NCBI GenBank assembly: GCA_029432775.1
Contig: JAROAZ010000003.1
Coordinates: 124,001 to 188,000, forward strand
From: Pontiellaceae bacterium B12227
GTDB taxonomy: Bacteria; Verrucomicrobiota; Kiritimatiellia; Kiritimatiellales; Pontiellaceae
Direction: 5' to 3'
Length of the DNA: 64,000 nucleotides
Position numbers and translations under genes: made by a program. Below are positions 16,382 through 23,788 of this stretch, piece after piece (positions within the stretch are counted from its first letter, which is position 1; each line of letters opens with the position of its first letter). The notes beneath the pieces were generated by a model. It searched no databases. It saw only the letters and a program-made list of their open reading frames with translations, and was not told where the DNA came from.

Positions 16382-17251
16382 TTAAGGCTGAAGAGATTGG
16401 GCCAGCTCCCACATGGCTCTGACGGCCGGGCGTTTCAGGTTCCGTTTGCTGGAACATAAACCTACCACATAGGACTCCAGCTTCGGCGCTTTCCGGAGAA
16501 TGGAAACTTCGCTTCGGAACGGGCTGCGCTCCAATGCGAGTTTCGGAACCACCCCGATGCCGGTTCCCAGTCGTACCATCGCAATCAGGGCTTCGTTGCC
16601 GGAAACTTCGAGGGCAATATTCGGGGTAATATTCTGATGCCGAAGCCAGTCATCGATCCGGTTCCGTGCGGTGCCGGATTGCGGCAGGACCAGCGGTTCC
16701 AATCCCTGGAATGTTCCAATGGTTGGAAAGCCGGGCGTTTTCGGCTGAATGAAAACCAGTGGAGTTTCCGCCAACGGCATAAATTCCAATCGCTGGAGTT
16801 TTCGGTCGGGCAGGGCGGCGACGGCGAGATCGATCTCCCCGCTCAACACCTGTTCAATTGCCCGTTCCGCTGCGCCGGTCCGCAGGCCGAGGTGCACGTC
16901 GGGGAACTTTGCGCGATACGCTTCAAGCAGCTCCGGCAGCAGGCTGTAGACGGCGGTAATCGAAGCATAGAGCGAAATTGAACCCGATACGGTCTCTTCA
17001 ACCGAGAGATCCTCACGAAAGTGGTTCCAGTCGTGTACGGCCTTGCGGGCATAGCCCAGCAATTGCTGCCCGGCTTCAGTGAGGACAACGCTGCGGTTAT
17101 CCCGCAGAAAGAGCGGATGCCCGACCTCTTCTTCCAATCGTTGGATGGTGCGAGTAAGCGCCGAAGGGCTCAGGTTGCAAGCCCGGCTCGCCCGCCCGAA
17201 GTGCAGCAGCTCGGCGGTACGTATAAACGTTTCCAATGCCTGGATATCCAT
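16382..17251 (-). CDS. ilvY: LysR-type activator IlvY
   Basis: 289 residues from MDIQALETFIRTAELLHFGR; a longer frame upstream would use a start inside the intergenic region. Residues 1-60 form the LysR winged helix-turn-helix (SRACNLSPSALTRTIQRLEEE), and the rest is the co-inducer domain. Length, sequence pattern and the divergent position next to ilvC identify the IlvY orthologue, which senses acetohydroxyacids and activates ilvC. The gene is unusually rich in the 15-bp dyad: exact-arm copies at 16697 and 16714 and one-mismatch copies at 16784, 17132 and 17231. Confidence 0.92.
   Translation of the reverse strand: MDIQALETFIRTAELLHFGRASRACNLSPSALTRTIQRLEEEVGHPLFLRDNRSVVLTEAGQQLLGYARKAVHDWNHFREDLSVEETVSGSISLYASITAVYSLLPELLEAYRAKFPDVHLGLRTGAAERAIEQVLSGEIDLAVAALPDRKLQRLEFMPLAETPLVFIQPKTPGFPTIGTFQGLEPLVLPQSGTARNRIDDWLRHQNITPNIALEVSGNEALIAMVRLGTGIGVVPKLALERSPFRSEVSILRKAPKLESYVVGLCSSKRNLKRPAVRAMWELAQSLQP
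16697..16728. repeat. Two 15-bp dyads 17 bp apart inside ilvY
   Basis: TTCCAATCCCTGGAA (16697-16711) and TTCCAATGGTTGGAA (16714-16728) lie almost back to back in the ilvY coding region. They encode FQGLE and FPTIG respectively, in different reading frames. Confidence 0.85.
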
Positions 17252-17342
17252 GGTCCAACGATTGAGCCGTGAGGCGCGATTCCCAACCCTTGGAAAGTCA
17301 CGTTTCAATCGTCACGGCTCATGCTCCTTTGTTTCAATAACT

Positions 17343-17380
17343 GCAATATAGTATTCCAAACAATTCAATTTACGCAATAT
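17343..17380. promoter_or_regulatory. Candidate IlvY operator pair in the ilvY-ilvC intergenic region
   Basis: GCAATAT occurs at 17343-17349 and again at 17374-17380, 31 bp apart (three helical turns), about 55-90 bp before the ilvC start. LysR activators bind tandem sites between divergent genes, and IlvY of enterobacteria binds two tandem operators here. The assignment is inferred from position and periodicity. Confidence 0.5.
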
Positions 17381-17432
17381 TCGAATTCCAGTAGGTTCCG
17401 CAGGTTTTCAATTAATCAAAGGAGATCACCAA

Positions 17433-18905
17433 ATGGGTCAAAATTATTTCAATTCTATCAGCATGAAGCAGAAGCTCGAAGAAATCGGTACCTGCCGTTT
17501 CATGGATGCTTCCGAATTTGCCAACGGCATCGAAGCCGCTAAGGGCAAGAAAATCGTCATCGTCGGTTGCGGCGCACAGGGCCTCAATCAGGGTCTGAAC
17601 ATGCGCGACAGCGGTCTCGACGTTTCCTACACCCTGCGTGCAGCAGCGATTACGGAAAAGCGTCAGTCTTTCCTGAACGCTTCCGATAACGGATTCAGCG
17701 TCGGTACCTACGAAGAAATGCTCCCGACGGCCGACATCGTGATGAACCTCGCGCCCGATAAACAGCACACCAACGTGTGTGAAACCGTTATTCCGCTGAT
17801 GAAAGAAGGCGCCACCTTCTGTTATGCCCACGGATTCAACATTGTTGAAGAAGGCATGCAGATTCGTAAAGACCTGACCGTCATCATGGTTGCTCCGAAA
17901 TCTCCGGGTTCTGAAGTGCGCGAAGAGTACAAGCGCGGTTTCGGCGTTCCCACGCTCATCGCCTGCCACGTTGCAAACGATCCGCAGGGTGACGGCATGG
18001 AAACAGCTAAAGCCCTCGCCGTTGCGCAGGGTGGACATCACGCCGGTGTGCTGGAATCCAACTTTGTGGCCGAAGTGAAATCCGACCTCATGGGCGAGCA
18101 GACCATTCTCTGCGGTCTCCTGCAGGCAGGCGCTCTGCTCTGTTTCGACAAGATGGTTGAAAAAGGAATCGACGCAGGCTATGCCTCCAAGCTGATCCAG
18201 TACGGTTGGGAAACCATTACCGAAGGTCTGAAACAGGGCGGCATCACCAACATGATGGATCGTCTCTCCAACCCGGCGAAGCTGAAAGCCTTCGACCTGG
18301 CCGACGACCTGAAACTGATCATGCGTCCGTTGTTCGAAAAGCACATGGACGACATTATCACCGGCGAATTCTCCCGCACCATGATGGAAGACTGGGCCAA
18401 CGACGACATCAACCTGCTGACCTGGCGTAAAGAAACCGGCGAATCTGCCTTCGAAAAAACACCGGCCGGCGACGTTGAAATCTCCGAGCAGGAATACTAC
18501 GACAACGCCATCCTGATGGTGGCCATGGTTAAAGCCGGTGTTGAACTGGCCTTCGAAGCCATGGTTGAAGTCGGCATCAAGCCGGAATCCGCCTACTACG
18601 AATCCCTGCACGAAACGCCGCTTATCGCCAACACCATTGCGCGTAAGAAGCTGTTCGAAATGAACCGTGTGATTTCCGATACCGCTGAATACGGTTGCTA
18701 CCTGTTCTCCCACGCCTGTGTTCCGCTGCTGGAAGACTTCATGAAAGGCATCGACACCGACGTCATCGGTAAAGGCCTCGAGCTGACCGACAACGCGGTC
18801 GACAACAAAACACTCGTTGCTGTCAACGCTGAGATCCGCTACCACGACGTAGAGATCATCGGCGAAGAGCTCCGTGCTGCCATGGGCAATATGAAAGCGC
18901 TGTAG
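17433..18905 (+). CDS. ilvC: Ketol-acid reductoisomerase, long (class II) form
   Basis: 490 residues, matching the long KARI of Escherichia coli and plants rather than the 330-residue short form. The Rossmann motif is [22 protein letters not shown]; Mg-binding and catalytic segments include FAHGFNI-type [26 protein letters not shown] and two knotted C-terminal repeats ([29 protein letters not shown]). It isomerises and reduces acetohydroxyacids with NADPH in valine, isoleucine and leucine synthesis. Start ATG follows AAAGGAGATCACC. It is divergent from its activator ilvY and ends at a REP-like doublet and a terminator. No 15-bp dyad occurs in it. Confidence 0.97.
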   Translation: MGQNYFNSISMKQKLEEIGTCRFMDASEFANGIEAAKGKKIVIVGCGAQGLNQGLNMRDSGLDVSYTLRAAAITEKRQSFLNASDNGFSVGTYEEMLPTADIVMNLAPDKQHTNVCETVIPLMKEGATFCYAHGFNIVEEGMQIRKDLTVIMVAPKSPGSEVREEYKRGFGVPTLIACHVANDPQGDGMETAKALAVAQGGHHAGVLESNFVAEVKSDLMGEQTILCGLLQAGALLCFDKMVEKGIDAGYASKLIQYGWETITEGLKQGGITNMMDRLSNPAKLKAFDLADDLKLIMRPLFEKHMDDIITGEFSRTMMEDWANDDINLLTWRKETGESAFEKTPAGDVEISEQEYYDNAILMVAMVKAGVELAFEAMVEVGIKPESAYYESLHETPLIANTIARKKLFEMNRVISDTAEYGCYLFSHACVPLLEDFMKGIDTDVIGKGLELTDNAVDNKTLVAVNAEIRYHDVEIIGEELRAAMGNMKAL

Positions 18906-18944
18906 CCGCGATCCGTGATCGCGGAGCGAGCTCAAGGAGCTCGC
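18906..18944. repeat. REP-like hairpin doublet after ilvC
   Basis: CCGCGATC-CGT-GATCGCGG (18906-18924) is followed one base later by GCGAGCTC-AAG-GAGCTCGC (18926-18944). Two adjacent strong GC-rich hairpins directly after the stop codon resemble a REP/BIME unit of the kind moved by RAYT transposases, one of which is in this window. Confidence 0.6.
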
Positions 18945-18950
18945 CTACAA

Positions 18951-18982
18951 AACGCCTCTCCCGAAACGGAGGGGCGTTTTTT
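18951..18982 (+). terminator. ilvC terminator
   Basis: AACGCCTCTCC pairs with GGAGGGGCGTT (one G-U) around GAAAC, followed by TTTTTT. A near-identical terminator follows the ArsC-like gene. Confidence 0.85.
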
Positions 18983-19028
18983 GTGAATGCCATTGACATC
19001 CGGCGTGGAACATCGCTCCATACGGCTT

Positions 19029-19376
19029 ATGAAAATCTACACCTACACCAAGTGCAGTACCTGTCGGAAAGCCACGAAATGGCTGAATGAGCAAAGCATC
19101 GATTTTGAAGAAATTCCCATTCGTGAAACGCCGCCGAGCGTGAATGAACTCCGGCAGATGCTGGATCACGTTGGTGATTTGAAGAAACTGTTCAACACGT
19201 CCGGAATGGATTACCGCGCCCTCGGCATGAAAGACAAACTGCCGACGCTGAGCACGGAGGAAGCGCTAGAACTGCTGGCCTCCAACGGAAACCTGATCAA
19301 GCGCCCGTTCCTCATTGATTCTGATAAAGGAACCACCGGCTTCAAAGAGGATGTCTGGGAAGCCCTGCTGAAATAG
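19029..19376 (+). CDS. ArsC/Spx-family thioredoxin-fold protein
   Basis: 115 residues from MKIYTYTKCSTCRKATKWL; the frame extends 14 codons upstream into a region without a ribosome site. The CSTCRKA motif at residues 9-12 and the KRPFLID stretch near residue 90 define the ArsC/Spx/YusI (YffB-like) family. Members are glutathione- or thioredoxin-linked reductases or redox regulators. Real arsenate reductases usually sit with ars genes, which are absent here, so the substrate is uncertain. A 15-bp dyad (19380-19394) starts 4 nt after the stop. Confidence 0.85.
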   Translation: MKIYTYTKCSTCRKATKWLNEQSIDFEEIPIRETPPSVNELRQMLDHVGDLKKLFNTSGMDYRALGMKDKLPTLSTEEALELLASNGNLIKRPFLIDSDKGTTGFKEDVWEALLK

Positions 19377-19379
19377 ATT

Positions 19380-19394
19380 TTCCAATCATTGGAA
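19380..19394. repeat. 15-bp dyad copy after the ArsC-like gene
   Basis: TTCCAATCATTGGAA lies between the stop codon and the terminator. One-mismatch copies follow at 19441-19455 and 19542-19556 in the same intergenic region. Confidence 0.85.
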
Positions 19395-19403
19395 ATATAG
19401 AAC

Positions 19404-19431
19404 GCCTCTCCGGAAATGGAGGGGCTTTTTT
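19404..19431 (+). terminator. Terminator of the ArsC-like gene
   Basis: GCCTCTCC pairs with GGAGGGGC around GGAAAT (one G-U), followed by TTTTTT. The remaining 250 bp to the Nif11-like gene hold only two degenerate dyads and no credible gene. Confidence 0.8.
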
Positions 19432-19684
19432 GTTGGGAACGTCCAATGACTGGAAATTTTTGTCAGCGTTTTTGTAATTAACGAGTTTAGAGATGGTTGT
19501 GCACGATAGATTGTTTCATCGCATACCGGCCCGACAATTTTTTCCAAGGGCTGGATATAGGGGGTATCCCGCAAGTTGTTGAATCCAAGGGGCTTCCCGT
19601 CCTGGGCGGAGATGGCACACCTTGTGTTATTAGGGAGGCATCCTTTTCAGGGGAAGTTAGACTAATCATACAAGGAGAAAGATC

Positions 19685-19906
19685 ATGGCCAAAAAAGAAG
19701 CAGAACGCCTTCTGATCGCTGGTGGAGAAAGCCGCGAGTTGAGACTGAAATACGACACACTGGAGCCGAAATCGGCCTTTGTGGCTGCGGCTAATGAAGA
19801 TGGCTACGATTTTACTGAGCCGGAGTTTGACGAAGTGTTGCGCGAATCGGGCGATGACTTTGCATCGTTCGGCAATCCGCGCAAACGCGCCATCTGGTGG
19901 TTCTAA
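19685..19906 (+). CDS. Nif11-like small protein, possible RiPP-type precursor
   Basis: 73 residues with a strong ribosome site CAAGGAGAAAGATC. Residues 1-50 resemble the Nif11/nitrile-hydratase-like leader domain: MAKKEAERLLIAGGESREL, an amphipathic helix, then AFVAAANEDGYDFTEPEFDEVL, with the hallmark GYDFT. The short tail ends GNPRKRAIWWF, basic then aromatic. Nif11 domains often act as leaders of ribosomally made, modified peptides, but no modification or export enzyme is adjacent, and there is no double-glycine cleavage site before a Cys/Ser/Thr-rich core. It may instead be a stand-alone small protein. The domain call is pattern-based. Confidence 0.65.
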   Translation: MAKKEAERLLIAGGESRELRLKYDTLEPKSAFVAAANEDGYDFTEPEFDEVLRESGDDFASFGNPRKRAIWWF

Positions 19907-19915
19907 AAAAGATCA

Positions 19916-19965
19916 CTCGCAGAGCCGCTGAGAGCGCAGAGGAAATACCTCTGCGCCTCTGCGAG
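19916..19965. terminator. Two-tier inverted repeat between convergent genes
   Basis: Inner arms GCGCAGAGG and CCTCTGCGC (19934-19956) are nested in outer arms CTCGCAGAG (19916-19924) and CTCTGCGAG (19957-19965). It sits between the convergent Nif11-like and bcp genes and can end both transcripts, though T-runs are short. It may be a REP-like repeat. Confidence 0.55.
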
Positions 19966-19977
19966 GAATGAAATAAT

Positions 19978-20445
19978 TTAGAGGCCCTGGAGCACTTCCA
20001 GCACTTTGGCGGGATGAGCTTCGGCTTTCGGGACCTTGCGCCAGTGCTTCACGATCTTACCTTTTTCATCGACGATGACGGTGGAGCGGATGCAGCCGAT
20101 GGAAGTTTTTCCATAGAGCACCTTTTCGCCCCAGGCGCCGTACTTGGCCATCATTTTGGTTTCCGGATCGGAGAGCAGCGTGAAGGGTAGCTCGAATTTA
20201 GCGATAAACTTATCGTGCGAGGGGAGGCTGTCTTTGCTGACGCCGAGTACGACCGTGTTCAGGTCGCTGATTTCCGCATTCAGATCGCGGAAGCCGCAGG
20301 ATTCTTTGGTGCAACCTGGCGTGTTGTCGCGCGGGTAAAAATAGATTACGACTTTTTTACCGAGATAATCTTTGATCGAGTGTTTCTTACCGTCGCTGCC
20401 TTCCAGAGTGAACGCCGGTGCCTTTTTGCCTTCGAGTGAATCCAT
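19978..20445 (-). CDS. bcp: Thioredoxin-dependent peroxiredoxin Bcp
   Basis: 155 residues of the Bcp/PrxQ type. The peroxidatic cysteine is in YFYPRDNTPGCTKESCGFRD (first Cys; the second, five residues later, is the usual resolving cysteine). It reduces H2O2 and organic hydroperoxides in the cytoplasm using thioredoxin. Ribosome site AAGGAGCAGTC precedes the ATG. It stands alone between a Nif11-like gene and a DUF3820 gene. Confidence 0.95.
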   Translation of the reverse strand: MDSLEGKKAPAFTLEGSDGKKHSIKDYLGKKVVIYFYPRDNTPGCTKESCGFRDLNAEISDLNTVVLGVSKDSLPSHDKFIAKFELPFTLLSDPETKMMAKYGAWGEKVLYGKTSIGCIRSTVIVDEKGKIVKHWRKVPKAEAHPAKVLEVLQGL

Positions 20446-20519
20446 GACTGCTCCTTGTTTAAAATTGAAAGCCTAACTATAGGATTAAAACAGTCCTATT
20501 GGAAATGGTTTTCGGAAAA

Positions 20520-20741
20520 TTAACGCAGCCGGTCGAAGAGGTGTTCGAGGCCGTTGGCCTTGATGACGTAGACGGTTTCGAGTTGTTTGCCGAGTTTCCC
20601 ATTGGGAAATCCCTTTTGTTTGAACCAGACGACGTAGGGTTCGGGCAGGTCGATCAGCAGCCAACCCTGATGTTTGCCGAAGGGCATGCGGGCTTCGGCG
20701 AGTTCGAGTAGAAATTTGGGATCGGGGGATAGTTCTTCCAT
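20520..20741 (-). CDS. DUF3820 family small protein
   Basis: 73 residues. The stretch MPFGKHQGWLLIDLPEPYVVWFKQKG and the following GKLGKQLETVYVIKANGLEHLF match the DUF3820 pattern (F-G-K-xx-G-xx-L-x-D-L-P-xx-Y). Members are small cytoplasmic proteins of unknown role, sometimes fused to or near exonucleases. It is downstream of the phosphodiesterase gene, separated from it by a REP-like inverted repeat at the end of that gene. Confidence 0.85.
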   Translation of the reverse strand: MEELSPDPKFLLELAEARMPFGKHQGWLLIDLPEPYVVWFKQKGFPNGKLGKQLETVYVIKANGLEHLFDRLR

Positions 20742-20772
20742 AGGGGCTCATCCGTAACGATAGGGTGTGGAA

Positions 20773-21996
20773 TCATTCAGTTGGAGGGCGACGCTTTGTC
20801 GTCGCCGCAGAGGCTGGGGGTGTTCGTGGCGACGACGAAGCGTCGCCCTCCAGGTTCAGTTCGTTTAGCATGATCGAGTGGATCTGCTGGATTTTGGTCA
20901 CCGATTCGGGGATCGGCTTGTTGGAGGAGAGGGAGGCGAACGAGTCGGGGTCTGCGGGGTCGTACCCGTGCATGCCGGCGCAGGGCTTCTCGCCCATAAA
21001 GCTGGGTGCAATCTGGATGCCGGAGTTCATCAGGAAGATCAGTTCGCCATATTGCCCGTCTTCAAAGAAAACGCCTGCTTTCTTCAGCTCGGCGCCCGAC
21101 AGAATCCGGCCTTTCGAATGATTTTCCAGGCATTGGAAAATTTTCCTTCGGGCGGCTTCGGTTTTGAACCAGAAACGGGCCATGGTGGAATCGTAGAAGG
21201 CAGCGTAGTCGACATTCCATTTCAGTTCCAATGACTGGATATCGGCCGTCAGGTCGTAAGAACCGGTCACATTGTGCATGCCGTGGTCGGTGAAGACATA
21301 CCAGGACACTTCTTCATAGTTTTCTTCAGCGGCGGCAATCAGCTCGCGGAACTTCCGATCGTACCACTGCATCAGTTTTCCAATGTCTGGATGGGCGTTA
21401 CCCTTGGCATGCATCAGGGCGTCAAGTTTCCCGAAGGAACAGTACGCAAAGTCGATGGTTTGCTGTTCGATATGCGCCAGCAGATTGGCCAGCCGTTCTT
21501 CGTCGCCGATATCGCTGTCGTGCACATAGTAGGGGATATTTTCGGCCATCATCCGGTCGAAAATCGTTTCGCCCTCCGGCAGGCCATCGGCTTCCCAGAT
21601 GCGCTTTTGTTCGGCATAGTTGAAGAGCGGGAGTTCTTTAAAGGGGACGGCGTAGAGCTGGAAGTAGCCGGTGAAACCGCACTTTTTTTTGACCCATTTA
21701 CTGAGGTGTCCGCGCACGCGGCCGCGAAGGAAAATGAAGTCGGGCAGGATGGAGAGCGGCTTCGTCCATTTAAAGGGCGATTTGTCCGGGTCATAATAGT
21801 AAGATGACCACAGCTTGTGTTGAGCGGGTGTGAGTCCGGAAATGATGGACGGGTCGCAGGCCGAGGAATAGCCGAGAATGGTCTCCAGCGGTTTGCTTTC
21901 GGCAATGAGATCTTTCAGGAACTCAGGATTACGCTGCCGGACTTCCCAGCCAAAGGCATCGATGAAAAGAAAGAGGCTGATCTTTTTCTTTTTCAT
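20773..21996 (-). CDS. Alkaline-phosphatase-superfamily phosphodiesterase
   Basis: 407 residues. The N-terminus LFLFIDAFGWEV carries the first metal aspartate, SSACDPSIISG holds the nucleophile region, and VFTDHGMHNV plus GMHGYDP give the later Asp/His metal ligands. This fits the type I phosphodiesterase/nucleotide pyrophosphatase group. It is the last gene of an ATGA-overlapping series with a nucleotidyltransferase and a GT2 enzyme, suggesting a role in making or trimming a surface glycan or lipid head group. The final 26 or so residues are odd: they are encoded by a 24-bp inverted repeat and read GDASSSPRTPPASAATTKRR, so the native C-terminus has probably been replaced. Confidence 0.85.
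   Translation of the reverse strand: MKKKKISLFLFIDAFGWEVRQRNPEFLKDLIAESKPLETILGYSSACDPSIISGLTPAQHKLWSSYYYDPDKSPFKWTKPLSILPDFIFLRGRVRGHLSKWVKKKCGFTGYFQLYAVPFKELPLFNYAEQKRIWEADGLPEGETIFDRMMAENIPYYVHDSDIGDEERLANLLAHIEQQTIDFAYCSFGKLDALMHAKGNAHPDIGKLMQWYDRKFRELIAAAEENYEEVSWYVFTDHGMHNVTGSYDLTADIQSLELKWNVDYAAFYDSTMARFWFKTEAARRKIFQCLENHSKGRILSGAELKKAGVFFEDGQYGELIFLMNSGIQIAPSFMGEKPCAGMHGYDPADPDSFASLSSNKPIPESVTKIQQIHSIMLNELNLEGDASSSPRTPPASAATTKRRPPTE
20783..20851. repeat. REP-like 24-bp inverted repeat inside the phosphodiesterase C-terminus
   Basis: Arms at 20783-20806 and 20828-20851 are complementary over 24 bases with a single mismatch (TTTG against TTCG); they begin GGAGGGCGACGCT. The 21-bp loop is G-rich. 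The element overlaps the last codons of the minus-strand phosphodiesterase. Confidence 0.85.
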
Positions 21997-22970
21997 GAAA
22001 ACCGCCGTTGAAGTTCATAGAAGCGCTCGTGCGACAGGACCGATTGATCCTGCAGCAGGTCGGTGAGCGCATCATAGAGCACGACGCGCGGATGGTGTGT
22101 GCTGATGCATTTATTCCATTTGAGATTCAGGGCGAGGGCTTTTGGAATGGAGCATTCGCGGATCGCGTACTGCTTTCGGTACCAGGGTAGAAAATTGATA
22201 AATACATTGATGGTTTTAGCGAGTTGCTTTTCGAGATTATATTCGGCAAGTGCGGGATAGTTACCCCATTCCTTGAGTTCAATTGCGCTTAGGTAGGCGG
22301 CAATCACGAAGTCGCGGTCAGGTGTCTGGCCAATCGAGGAGATGCTCTTTTTTTTCGTGTTGTAGGAAATATCATACTGTCCGGCGGCCAGCAGCGCGGC
22401 ATCGCCGAAGGCCAGGTGGACTTTGTTGATGAATTTGATGAAGCATATGCGCTCATTTTCCGAAAGCGGCTGCGTGGTGGCGAGCCGACGTTTGATATCG
22501 AGCAGCAGTTTGCCCCGGTTCATCAGCAGCCGCGTGCCTTCGAAAGCAGGAATGGTGGCAGGATTATAATTCGGCATGGCGTCGAGAATGTCGTCCTCTC
22601 CCCACAGGACCATGTGGCCATATTTCATTTCATAGTTGAGCAGGGAAAATTCGCGGGAAGGCAGTTCATGCCGGGCATAGGGGTAGAGATCGACTGTGAT
22701 CCCGAGTTGTTTACCGAGTTCTTTTTCCAGTGCTTTGAAGTGGATCTGCACGGCGGTGTTGACTGTGTCGAGAATCACAACGAGGTCATAGTCATTAAAC
22801 GGAGCCTGGGTTCCGTCGGGCAGAATGAAGGGCGTTCCTTCGCCGCGGCCGTATCCTCCGAGGAGAATGCCGGCATCGCAATGCGGCGCGGCCGCTTTGG
22901 TGATGGCTTCCAGATCGGCGTCGATTCGTGCGTCCAGTTCTTCAGATCCTCTGATGGTATATTTACTCAT
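21993..22970 (-). CDS. Nucleotidyltransferase-domain protein
   Basis: 325 residues. Residues 35-75 carry the polymerase-beta-like nucleotidyltransferase signature: LLGGYGRGEGT followed by NDYDLVVILD, giving the GG...D-x-D metal site. The rest is helical and unfamiliar. It overlaps both neighbours by ATGA, so it is translationally coupled with a GT2 glycosyltransferase upstream and a phosphodiesterase downstream. It may activate or transfer a nucleotide-linked group for glycan or phospholipid modification. The substrate is unknown. Confidence 0.75.
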   Translation of the reverse strand: MSKYTIRGSEELDARIDADLEAITKAAAPHCDAGILLGGYGRGEGTPFILPDGTQAPFNDYDLVVILDTVNTAVQIHFKALEKELGKQLGITVDLYPYARHELPSREFSLLNYEMKYGHMVLWGEDDILDAMPNYNPATIPAFEGTRLLMNRGKLLLDIKRRLATTQPLSENERICFIKFINKVHLAFGDAALLAAGQYDISYNTKKKSISSIGQTPDRDFVIAAYLSAIELKEWGNYPALAEYNLEKQLAKTINVFINFLPWYRKQYAIRECSIPKALALNLKWNKCISTHHPRVVLYDALTDLLQDQSVLSHERFYELQRRFS

Positions 22971-23788
22971 TGATCCTTCAGTCCTCGGTAAAAAGCGCGA
23001 TGAATGGTGATTCGATACGCGATGTTATACGGGATGGTGTGCAGTTTGAGCTTTGCGCAGGCATACAGGATATCGCGCACGATTTCGCGGAGACAGCGCA
23101 CGCTTTGTTTTCCAATGCTTGGAACTTCGTGGAAGGTGAGCGCCTGGCGATAGCGTTTCTGAAAGAGGCCTTTCAGTGAATAGTTGTGTGAGTGTTCAAC
23201 CACGGAATCTTCCAGCAGTTGGAAACGGGCTCCGGCGGCGATGCAGGCTTCGGCCCAGGCCACATCTTCGGCATAGCCCTTTTCCCGGAAAGGGGTCTTG
23301 GTCCAGAGATCGCGCTTGAAGGCACAGGCAACGGCAGAGAAAAAGCCGGGCTGCATTTTTTCGGGGTTGTAGGCGCGTTCATAATCGTATTTCACAATGA
23401 AGGCGGCATCGGGACGGGCAATCTGTTTGCTGAAGGTGGCATCGGCACGGTTTTCCATGAGGGGAAGAACCAGCTTTTCGAGCCAGTCGCTGGATTGGGG
23501 AATGGCATCGGCATTGAGCAGGACGATGATGTCGTGATCGGTTCGTGCGATGGCATCGTTCATGACTTTGCCCGGGATGTAGGCTTCCGGGGCAATTTGC
23601 TCGAGCTGACATTCCACTTTTTCCAATGCCTGGAAGGTCCCGTCGGTCGAGCCGGAATCGATGGCGAAGAGATCGTGGTGCCGGAAGCTTTGTTGCTGAA
23701 GCCGTGCAAGAGCCTCTTTTGCATACGGCATTTCATTTTTTGCTCGCATGATGATGGCAACATTTTGTGGCATGGCTGGTTTATTCAA
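22967..23788 (-). CDS. Family 2 glycosyltransferase
   Basis: 273 residues with a GT-A fold: VAIIMRAKNEMPYAKEALARL, IDSGSTDGT (nucleotide-binding SDGT) and VLLNADAIPQSSDWLEKL as the DxD-like region. The C-terminal third is basic and helical, likely a membrane-contact surface; no transmembrane domain is clear. It overlaps the preceding receiver gene by 8 bp and the next gene by ATGA. A 15-bp dyad (23621-23635) encodes FQALE and another (23110-23124) is near the C-terminus. A second ATG five codons in is possible. Confidence 0.88.
   Translation of the reverse strand: MNKPAMPQNVAIIMRAKNEMPYAKEALARLQQQSFRHHDLFAIDSGSTDGTFQALEKVECQLEQIAPEAYIPGKVMNDAIARTDHDIIVLLNADAIPQSSDWLEKLVLPLMENRADATFSKQIARPDAAFIVKYDYERAYNPEKMQPGFFSAVACAFKRDLWTKTPFREKGYAEDVAWAEACIAAGARFQLLEDSVVEHSHNYSLKGLFQKRYRQALTFHEVPSIGKQSVRCLREIVRDILYACAKLKLHTIPYNIAYRITIHRAFYRGLKDQ

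Noticed and set aside
17412..18935. 507-codon minus-strand frame opposite ilvC
   Set aside because: Shadow of ilvC caused by its codon bias; no motif, and the strand of ilvC is certain.
19029..19376. Dedicated arsenate reductase
   Set aside because: The CxxC/ArsC fold is clear, but there is no arsB, arsR or acr3 nearby, so only the family is called.
19497..19715. 72-codon plus frame before the Nif11-like gene
   Set aside because: It has no ribosome site, overlaps the well-supported Nif11-like start in another frame, and contains a degenerate dyad; treated as intergenic.
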